Assembly: GCF_049671645.1 (NCBI RefSeq)
Contig: NZ_JBATVG010000022.1
Span: forward strand, 62,001-126,000
Length of the DNA: 64,000 bases
Origin: Castellaniella sp049671645
Lineage (GTDB): Bacteria; Pseudomonadota; Gammaproteobacteria; Burkholderiales; Burkholderiaceae_B
Direction: 5' to 3'
The notes under the pieces were generated by a model. The model saw only the letters and a list, made by a program, of their open reading frames with translations, was not told where the DNA came from and did no database searches. This document shows positions 36,740 to 42,548 of this stretch, one piece after another; position 1 is the stretch's first letter; every line of letters starts with the position of its first letter. The position numbers and the translations under genes are program-made.

Positions 36740-36759
36740 GCGGGGGATAAGTCCCCCGC
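36740..36759. terminator. hairpin at the end of cas3 and of the crRNA-like element
   Basis: GCGGGGGATAAGTCCCCCGC is an 8-bp GC-rich stem with a 4-nt loop, 10 nt past the cas3 stop. It is symmetrical, so it can end cas3 transcription on the plus strand and the opposite-strand crRNA-like RNA. No long U tract on either side. Confidence 0.5.
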
Positions 36760-36815
36760 TGCCTTGGCTTTTGGCCTATCTAAGTTTCAATCCACACGAG
36801 AATCGCGTGAGCAGA
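36740..36815 (-). ncRNA. crRNA-like guide RNA (CreA/CreR type): degenerate repeat plus pseudo-spacer
   Basis: On the minus strand a single degenerate CRISPR repeat occupies 36815-36784. Its last 12 nt (GTGGATTGAAAC) are identical to the array repeat, preserving the 11-nt I-C handle TGGATTGAAAC. The upstream part differs in sequence but still pairs (CACG/CGTG around a 7-nt loop). It is followed by a pseudo-spacer (36783 downward, TTAGATAGGCCAAAAGC...) of about 24 nt, then a hairpin. A -10-like TATTAT at 36821-36816 lies just upstream. The guide matches a TTC-flanked site at 36842-36826 on the same strand except at positions 6 and 12. Processing by Cas5c and use by Cascade are inferred from this fit. 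Confidence 0.75.
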
Positions 36816-36825
36816 ATAATAGCAT

Positions 36826-36845
36826 GCTTTAGGCCTGTCTAAGAA
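36826..36845 (-). promoter_or_regulatory. predicted Cascade target (protospacer with TTC PAM) of the crRNA-like RNA
   Basis: Minus strand reads TTC (36845-36843) then TTAGACAGGCCTAAAGC (36842-36826). Against the pseudo-spacer TTAGATAGGCCAAAAGC, positions 1-5, 7-11 and 13-17 match and 6 and 12 differ; similarity ends at 18. TTC is the established type I-C PAM. The site covers the -35 region of the plus-strand promoter with TATAGT at 36853. Confidence 0.75.
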
Positions 36846-36852
36846 AGAATGG

Positions 36853-36858
36853 TATAGT
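36853..36858 (+). promoter_or_regulatory. -10-like element upstream of the small ORF and cas5c
   Basis: TATAGT, one base off consensus, with a predicted transcription start near 36865. The -35 position falls at 36828-36834 (TTTAGG/TTAGGC), inside the predicted Cascade target. It would drive the 41-residue ORF and possibly cas5c-cas8c-cas7c. Confidence 0.5.
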
Positions 36859-36881
36859 CTGTCCATGAGCACTTCACACAT

Positions 36882-37007
36882 ATGGTCATGGACTGGGCAA
36901 GCGCGATTCGAGAGCTCCGTATTTTGCTGACTGAACTTCCGGCCGGTCGCTTTTACACGTTGTGTGCTGTACTCCTGGCGGCGTTGATAGCGTATGTAGC
37001 GTTTTGA
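36882..37007 (+). CDS. small membrane-peptide ORF between cas3 and cas5c (candidate CreT-type toxin)
   Basis: 41 codons starting MVMDWASAIRELRILL and ending with a hydrophobic segment (FYTLCAVLLAALIAYVAF), so one transmembrane helix at the C-terminus after a short amphipathic N-terminus. It stops 10 nt before the cas5c start. No clear Shine-Dalgarno; another Met is two codons in. A second, 21-codon ORF (MSTSHIWSWTGQ..) starts at 36865 in another frame, close to the predicted transcription start. Small single-helix peptides are common as toxins, and the placement behind a Cascade-targeted promoter suggests a CreT-like role, but neither expression nor toxicity is visible from sequence. Confidence 0.45.
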   Translation: MVMDWASAIRELRILLTELPAGRFYTLCAVLLAALIAYVAF

Positions 37008-37017
37008 TTAGCTTTTG

Positions 37018-37695
37018 ATGGAGAGCCCTTTGAAAAACTACTGTCTTGAACTTTCCGGTGATTACGCTTGTTTTACCCGTCCGGAAATGAAAGTCGAGCG
37101 TGTGAGTTATGACGTGATGACGCCATCTGCCGGACGCGCCTGCTTCGAAGCAATCCTATGGAAACCTGCCGTCCGCTGGCATGTTCGCAAAATTGAGGTG
37201 CTTAAACCAATCCGCTGGATCAATCTACGGCGCAATGAAGTCGCCAGCGTTGTTTCCATGCGAAATGTCGAGGCGGCAATGAAGGCTGGCAAGGGAGATC
37301 TTGCTCTGTACATCGAAGATGATCGTCAGCAACGGGCCGGCCTGTTTCTTCGCGATGTCGCCTACCGTGTTCACGCTGATCTGGAATTTTTGCATGAACG
37401 TGATCCTTCGGCTAATCCAATGAAGTACCAGGAAATGTTTGAGCGCCGTGCCCGCAAGGGACAATGCGTCAATCAGCCCTACCTTGGTTGCCGCGAATTT
37501 GCCGCTGCATTTCGGTTAGTGAGTGACCCTAAATCTGAGCGGGCAGCCATTACTGAGACACGGGATTTGGGCTTCATGCTGCATGACCTGGATTTTTCCG
37601 AACCAGCCGACCCGTTGCCGCATTTCTTTCGCGCCCAGCTTAACAATGGAGTAGTGGCCGTTCCGGACTGGGACAGTGGTGAGGTGCGCAGATGA
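37018..37695 (+). CDS. cas5c: type I-C Cas5c (Cas5d), crRNA-processing subunit
   Basis: 225 residues. N-terminal LELSGDYACFTRPEMKVERVSYDVMTPSAGRACFEAILWKP is the Cas5d signature. In type I-C, which lacks Cas6, Cas5 cuts the repeat and stays on the 11-nt handle. Start at ATG of MESPLKNY; a TTG one codon earlier is in frame. The stop overlaps the cas8c start (ATGA), so the two are translationally coupled. Confidence 0.95.
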   Translation: MESPLKNYCLELSGDYACFTRPEMKVERVSYDVMTPSAGRACFEAILWKPAVRWHVRKIEVLKPIRWINLRRNEVASVVSMRNVEAAMKAGKGDLALYIEDDRQQRAGLFLRDVAYRVHADLEFLHERDPSANPMKYQEMFERRARKGQCVNQPYLGCREFAAAFRLVSDPKSERAAITETRDLGFMLHDLDFSEPADPLPHFFRAQLNNGVVAVPDWDSGEVRR

Positions 37696-39503
37696 TTTTG
37701 CAAGCACTCGACGCCTACTACCGGCGTAAACAGATGGATCCAGATCCGACCAAGCGTCTTCCGGCCGAAGGCCTGGAAGACAAGGAAATCCCGTTTATTC
37801 TGGAGATTTCCGCCGATGGCGCCTTGCTCAATATTGCTGATACACGCAGCCCTGAGGGGAAAAAGAAGATAGGCCAACGTTTTCTGGTGCCGCAAGGCAT
37901 TAAGAAGACCTCAGGCGTCGCCGCGAACCTTTTTTGGGACAACGCGGAATATGTACTTGGTCTGCCGGATAACAAGAAGCTTGACGAGAGTCGCAAGAAG
38001 GGTAAAGAAGACGAATATCGGGAACGCCTGCTGGGCATGCATGCTGCGTTTTTAGAAAAAATCAGTGGCTTGCCAAGAGAGGTGAAGGAGGACGCTGGGG
38101 TGCGTGCTGTACTTGCTTTTTTTGGCAAACTTGAAATAACGGCGCTTGAGCGGTTTCCTGCTTTTGCCGACATTCAGGCTGGTAATCCTGTTCTCAGTTT
38201 TCGATTGAGCGGTGGCGTTGAGTTGGTGTGTCAGCGCAGCGCCGTTGTTGATGCAGTCACAGGTGAAAGTGAAGTCCCGCCTGACGGGGTCTGTTTGGTC
38301 CTTGGCCAGCCAGCTGCCATCGAACGCCTGCATCCGGCGATCAAAGGCGTATGGGGGGCGCAGACCTTTGGCGCAAATATTGTGTCTTTCAATCTCGATG
38401 CCTTTAACTCGTATGGAAAATTACAAGGCGCCAATGCTCCGTTGGGAAAGGCTGCGGTATTTGCCTACACCACGGCATTGAATCATCTTCTGGCGCGAGA
38501 CTCACGCCAACGTATCCAGATCGGCGATGCCTCTACAGTCTTCTGGGCAGAGGAGCCGCATGACCTTGAGAACGCGATACCTGATCTATTCGGCGATGCG
38601 CCCAAAGACGATCCTGATCGGCATGTCCAGGCCGTGGAGGCCTTGTATTCCGCCCTCCATACGGGGAAGTTTGCCGAAGGGGGTGTAGAGACGCGCTTCC
38701 ATGTATTGGGGCTTGCGCCAAATGCCGCTCGCATCAGCATCCGTTTTTGGGAAACGGCAACTGCAGCTGAGTTGGCGCAACGCATCAAACAGCACTTTGA
38801 CGACACCGACATTACGCATGCCGACTACGAGCCACGTTACCTGTCGCTGTTCCGTCTGTTGACTGGTGTGGCCTTGCTCAACAAGGCTGACAATATTCCA
38901 CCCAATCTCGGTGGTGATGTCGTACGCGCCATCCTAGAAGGGCTGCCCTATCCAGTGGCACTGTTGAATCAAGCAGTGATGCGTTGCCGCGCCGAGCAAT
39001 CCCGCAAGGATCAAAATGGTAGGCCAACTCAGAACGTGAGTTATGCACGTGCTGCTGTGATAAAGGCCTGCCTAAATCGTCAGATACGTTTCCGCCTAAG
39101 TCCCGAGAAGGAGTTCCTGCCCATGCTTGACCCTGAAAATATCAATCCAGGCTACCGGTTGGGGCGCCTGTTCGCCGCGCTGGAAAAAATTCAGGAAGAC
39201 GCGAATCCTGGATTGAATGCCACCATCCGTGATCGGTATTACGGAGCAGCATCGAGTACGCCGTCCTCCGTATTTCCAACCTTGATCCGCTTGTCCAAGC
39301 ACCATCTGGGTAAGCTTTCGGGCGGGCTCGCTGTGTCGCGTGAAAGGCTGGTTGGCGACATTATGAACGGCTTCGATGTCGATAGCTTTCCTCCGCGTGT
39401 ACTGCCGCTGCCTGACCAAGCGCGCTTCGCCCTTGGCTATTACCATCAACGCCAAGCTTTCTTTATCAAATCCGAACCTAAGAGCAAGGAGGAATCCCAA
39501 TGA
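37692..39503 (+). CDS. cas8c: type I-C Cascade large subunit Cas8c (Csd1)
   Basis: 603 residues, standard Csd1 length. Family stretches include LLNIADTRSPEGKKKIGQ near residue 50, FNLDAFNSYGKLQGANAP in the middle, and the C-terminal FALGYYHQRQAFF. It recognises the PAM and, through an internal start in known I-C systems, also yields the small subunit Cas11c. It is coupled at both ends by ATGA overlaps with cas5c and cas7c. Intact. Confidence 0.95.
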   Translation: MILQALDAYYRRKQMDPDPTKRLPAEGLEDKEIPFILEISADGALLNIADTRSPEGKKKIGQRFLVPQGIKKTSGVAANLFWDNAEYVLGLPDNKKLDESRKKGKEDEYRERLLGMHAAFLEKISGLPREVKEDAGVRAVLAFFGKLEITALERFPAFADIQAGNPVLSFRLSGGVELVCQRSAVVDAVTGESEVPPDGVCLVLGQPAAIERLHPAIKGVWGAQTFGANIVSFNLDAFNSYGKLQGANAPLGKAAVFAYTTALNHLLARDSRQRIQIGDASTVFWAEEPHDLENAIPDLFGDAPKDDPDRHVQAVEALYSALHTGKFAEGGVETRFHVLGLAPNAARISIRFWETATAAELAQRIKQHFDDTDITHADYEPRYLSLFRLLTGVALLNKADNIPPNLGGDVVRAILEGLPYPVALLNQAVMRCRAEQSRKDQNGRPTQNVSYARAAVIKACLNRQIRFRLSPEKEFLPMLDPENINPGYRLGRLFAALEKIQEDANPGLNATIRDRYYGAASSTPSSVFPTLIRLSKHHLGKLSGGLAVSRERLVGDIMNGFDVDSFPPRVLPLPDQARFALGYYHQRQAFFIKSEPKSKEESQ

Positions 39504-40375
39504 GCCTCAACCACCGCTACGACTTCGTCCTGCTTTTTGATGTGAAGGATGGCAACCCCAACGGCGATCCGGATGCTGGAAACCTGCCGCGCCTGGACGC
39601 TGAAACAGGTCATGGGCTCGTGACCGATGTGTCGCTCAAACGCAAGGTGCGTAATTTCGTTGGTCTGGTCAAGGGAGATGCGTCGCCGTATGAGATCTAT
39701 GTCAAGGAAAAGGCCATTCTCAACAAGACTCACGAACGGGCCTATGAAGGCATTGGGAAGGCAGAACTGTTGAAAGGTGACGACAAAAAGCGCAAGGGTG
39801 GTGATGCAGTAAACGAAGCTCGCGATTGGATGTGTCGGAATTTCTTCGATATACGCACTTTTGGCGCAGTCATGTCCACCGGCGTTAATTGTGGTCAAGT
39901 ACGTGGTCCGGTTCAGATTACCTTTGCTCGCTCGGTGGATCCGATCATTGCCCAAGAACACTCGATCACCCGTATGGCGGTGGCGACCGAAGCCGAGGCT
40001 GATAAGCAGGGGGGGGACAACCGCACTATGGGCCGCAAGCACACCGTCCCCTACGGTCTCTACGTTGCACATGGTTTTGTATCAAGCTTTCTCGCCAAAC
40101 AAACCGGCTTCTCGGAAGATGATCTGGCACTGTTGTGGCAGGCTCTTGGACAGATGTTCGAGCATGATCGCTCCGCTGCTCGCGGCGAAATGGCCACTCG
40201 CGGACTGTATATATTCAAACATGACTCGGAACTGGGGAACGCCCCGGCGCATGCACTGTTCGAGCGGCTCAAGGTGCAAAAGAGCACCGAAATTCCCCGC
40301 AGCTTTTCCGACTACAGTGTGAAGATGGATGATGCCGGGATGCCCTCGGGCGTAACCATCACCCAACTGTTCTGA
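39500..40375 (+). CDS. cas7c: type I-C Cascade backbone subunit Cas7c (Csd2)
   Basis: 291 residues. N-terminal YDFVLLFDVKDGNPNGDPDAGNLPRLD is the Cas7 hallmark, followed by GLVTDVSLKRKVRNFV and later IRTFGAVMSTG. It forms the helical backbone along the crRNA and kinks the guide every sixth base. The start overlaps the cas8c stop (ATGA). Confidence 0.96.
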   Translation: MSLNHRYDFVLLFDVKDGNPNGDPDAGNLPRLDAETGHGLVTDVSLKRKVRNFVGLVKGDASPYEIYVKEKAILNKTHERAYEGIGKAELLKGDDKKRKGGDAVNEARDWMCRNFFDIRTFGAVMSTGVNCGQVRGPVQITFARSVDPIIAQEHSITRMAVATEAEADKQGGDNRTMGRKHTVPYGLYVAHGFVSSFLAKQTGFSEDDLALLWQALGQMFEHDRSAARGEMATRGLYIFKHDSELGNAPAHALFERLKVQKSTEIPRSFSDYSVKMDDAGMPSGVTITQLF

Positions 40376-40398
40376 TCCCCACCACGAGAGCGGAAACC

Positions 40399-41031
40399 AT
40401 GGACGACGAGGACCTGCTTCCGCTCTCGGCTCTTCAACATTACCTGTATTGCCCACGCCAGTGCGCGCTGATCCATTTGGAACAGCAATGGGCGGAGAAC
40501 CGGCTGACAGCGGAAGGCCGCTTGCTGCATCAGCGGGCCGACACTCCACAGATTGAACGGCGGCGGGGGGTGCGCACGGTGACGGCTATGCCCTTGCTTT
40601 CGCTGGAATTGGGTATTACAGGCACGGCGGATGTGGTCGAATTCCACCGTGGCGAGACTGGCGAACGTGCCTTCCCGGTTGAATACAAACGCGGCCGGCC
40701 CAAGGCGCACCGCGCCGATGAGGTCCAGTTGTGTGCGCAGGCACTCTGCCTGGAAGCCATGCTTGGCGTGCCCGTAGAGGCAGGTGCGCTGTTCTACGGA
40801 AAAACCCGGCGGCGCAAGGAGGTGCCCTTCGATCCAGAACTGCGTGACCTAACCCAACGCACCATCATTGAAGTTCGCACCATGATCGCTTCACGGCAAA
40901 CGCCTTCCGCTTGTTATGAGGCCAAACGCTGTGATGCCTGTTCGCTATTGGAACTCTGCCAACCACGCCTGCTAGGTCGCCGCAGCGTTGGCGATTGGTT
41001 ACGACGGCAGATTGATGAAAAGGAAGATTGA
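40399..41031 (+). CDS. cas4: CRISPR adaptation nuclease Cas4
   Basis: 210 residues. One cluster Cys is N-terminal (YCPRQCALIH) and three are C-terminal (CDACSLLELCQPR), forming the [4Fe-4S] site. The RecB-type nuclease core has GTADVVEFHR and the catalytic FPVEYKRGRPK (E/K). Cas4 trims pre-spacers and selects PAM. The cas1 start follows within 3 nt. Confidence 0.95.
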   Translation: MDDEDLLPLSALQHYLYCPRQCALIHLEQQWAENRLTAEGRLLHQRADTPQIERRRGVRTVTAMPLLSLELGITGTADVVEFHRGETGERAFPVEYKRGRPKAHRADEVQLCAQALCLEAMLGVPVEAGALFYGKTRRRKEVPFDPELRDLTQRTIIEVRTMIASRQTPSACYEAKRCDACSLLELCQPRLLGRRSVGDWLRRQIDEKED

Positions 41032-41033
41032 GC

Positions 41034-42068
41034 ATGCGTCGCCAACTCAACACCCTGTACGTCACTACCGATGGCGCCTGGCTGCGCAAGGATGGCGCCA
41101 CCATCGTGATGGAGGTTGAGCGCGAGGAGCGCGCGCGACTGCCGGTTCACATGCTGGAAAGTCTGGTGTGTATTGGCCGTGTCGCGGTCTCTCCGCAATT
41201 ATTGGGTTTCTGCTCAGAACAGGGCATCAGCATCTGCTATCTCACGCCGTATGGACGGTTCCTGGCACGCGTCGAAGGCCCCGTTTCTGGGAATGTCCTG
41301 CTGCGCCGCGAACAGTACCGTCGCAGTGACGATCCCCAGGGCTGTGCCGCCATCGTGCGCAATCTACTCGTTGGCAAGATTCACAACCAGCGGGCGGTGC
41401 TGGCCCGGGGCTGGCGTGACCACGGTGATCGTCTGACTGACCGCCTTGCTTTTCAACATGCGCTCAAACGGCTCAAGCGTATCCCGCAACGTATCCTGCA
41501 GGAAAGCGATGTGGACTTGCTGCGTGGTCTGGAGGGTGAGGCGGCTCAAGTCTACTTCGGTGTGTTCGACCAGCTGATCCGGGCTGAGTCGCCCCTGTTG
41601 CGTTTTGGCGGTCGCAACCGCCGCCCACCGCGAGATGCTTTCAACGCGCTGTTGTCCTTTCTTTATACCTTGCTCACTCATGACTGCCGCTCTGCATTGG
41701 AGACGGTAGGCTTGGACCCCTCTGTTGGCTTTCTGCACCGTGACCGTCCAGGGCGCCCCAGTTTGGCACTCGATATGGCTGAGGAGTTTCGCCCTTTGCT
41801 GGGGGAGCGGCTTGCTTTATCGCTTATCAACCGGCGGCAGCTGAATGAACGTGATTTCCAGGTTTTCGACAGTGGGGCTGTGCAGTTAAAAGATGATGCG
41901 CGTAAGACCGTGTTGGTGGCCTATCAGGAGCGTAAGCGCGAGCAACTCTATCACGCCTTCCTGGACGAGAAAGTCGATATCGGCCTGCTGCCTTTTGCAC
42001 AGGCGCAACTGCTTGCCCGCCATTTGCGTGGTGACCTTGACGGCTATCCGCCGTTTCTTTGGAAATGA
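41034..42068 (+). CDS. cas1: CRISPR integrase Cas1 (type I-C)
   Basis: 344 residues. N-terminal LNTLYVTTDGAWLRKDG is the I-C Cas1 start. Metal ligands: Glu in LRGLEGEAAQVYF, His in VGFLHRDRPGRPSLALDMAEEFRP (His plus the downstream Asp/Glu). With Cas2 it inserts spacers at the leader end. Located between cas4 and cas2, with no truncation. Confidence 0.96.
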   Translation: MRRQLNTLYVTTDGAWLRKDGATIVMEVEREERARLPVHMLESLVCIGRVAVSPQLLGFCSEQGISICYLTPYGRFLARVEGPVSGNVLLRREQYRRSDDPQGCAAIVRNLLVGKIHNQRAVLARGWRDHGDRLTDRLAFQHALKRLKRIPQRILQESDVDLLRGLEGEAAQVYFGVFDQLIRAESPLLRFGGRNRRPPRDAFNALLSFLYTLLTHDCRSALETVGLDPSVGFLHRDRPGRPSLALDMAEEFRPLLGERLALSLINRRQLNERDFQVFDSGAVQLKDDARKTVLVAYQERKREQLYHAFLDEKVDIGLLPFAQAQLLARHLRGDLDGYPPFLWK

Positions 42069-42077
42069 TCGGAGCGC

Positions 42078-42374
42078 ATGGCGATGATGGTCCTGGTTAG
42101 CTACGATGTCAGTACGACATCTTCCGACGGTGCGAGGCGTTTGCGCCGCATTGCCAAGGCCTGCCGTGATTACGGGCAGCGCGTGCAGTACTCTGTATTC
42201 GAAATCGAAGTCGAGCCTGCGCAATGGGTGCAGCTGCGGCAGCGGCTGTGTGACTTGATCGATCCAGAGTTTGACAGCTTGCGCTTTTACCAACTGGGCG
42301 CGAAGTGGGAGCACCGCATCGAGCACATTGGCGCGAAACCTACTCTCAACCTCAATGGGCCGCTGGTCTTCTGA
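42078..42374 (+). CDS. cas2: CRISPR adaptation protein Cas2
   Basis: 98 residues with the ferredoxin-like start MMVLVSYDVSTTSSDGARRL, whose Asp is the conserved N-terminal acidic residue, and the RVQYSVFEIE strand. Structural partner of Cas1 in the integrase complex. Start may be this Met or the one two codons on. Last cas gene; the leader follows. Confidence 0.95.
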   Translation: MAMMVLVSYDVSTTSSDGARRLRRIAKACRDYGQRVQYSVFEIEVEPAQWVQLRQRLCDLIDPEFDSLRFYQLGAKWEHRIEHIGAKPTLNLNGPLVF

Positions 42375-42548
42375 CGCGAACCTTAAGTGTCTGAAAATTC
42401 CCTACCGCTTTCGCGGAAATATAATTATTTGATTATTAAGGGGTTTTCAGAAAATTTTTTGTGGCCTTCCATATCTTGCTGCTGTACAAGAACGGTTCGC
42501 GTATTTATTATTTCTTTCCCTTTGATTTTGCGTGCTTACGCAAGGGGA
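42375..42548 (+). promoter_or_regulatory. CRISPR leader
   Basis: 174 nt of AT-rich sequence between cas2 and the first repeat. It holds two nested inverted repeats: CGCGAACC (42375-42382) with GGTTCGCG (42494-42501), and CTGAAAA (42391-42397) with TTTTCAG (42444-42450). AT runs between them could hold an IHF-type bend and the array promoter. Its position defines the integration end of the array. Confidence 0.8.

Noticed and set aside
36784..36815. The lone repeat as a second CRISPR array or a sequencing duplicate of the main one
   Set aside because: Only one copy is present, it is on the opposite strand to the array, and its inner part differs while the handle and fold are kept. The guide-target match gives a better account.
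36826..36842. The 17-nt match as a chance or simple tandem duplication
   Set aside because: Fifteen of fifteen matches at Cascade-read positions, mismatches only at 6 and 12, a correct TTC PAM and exact register with the repeat end are not expected from a random direct repeat.
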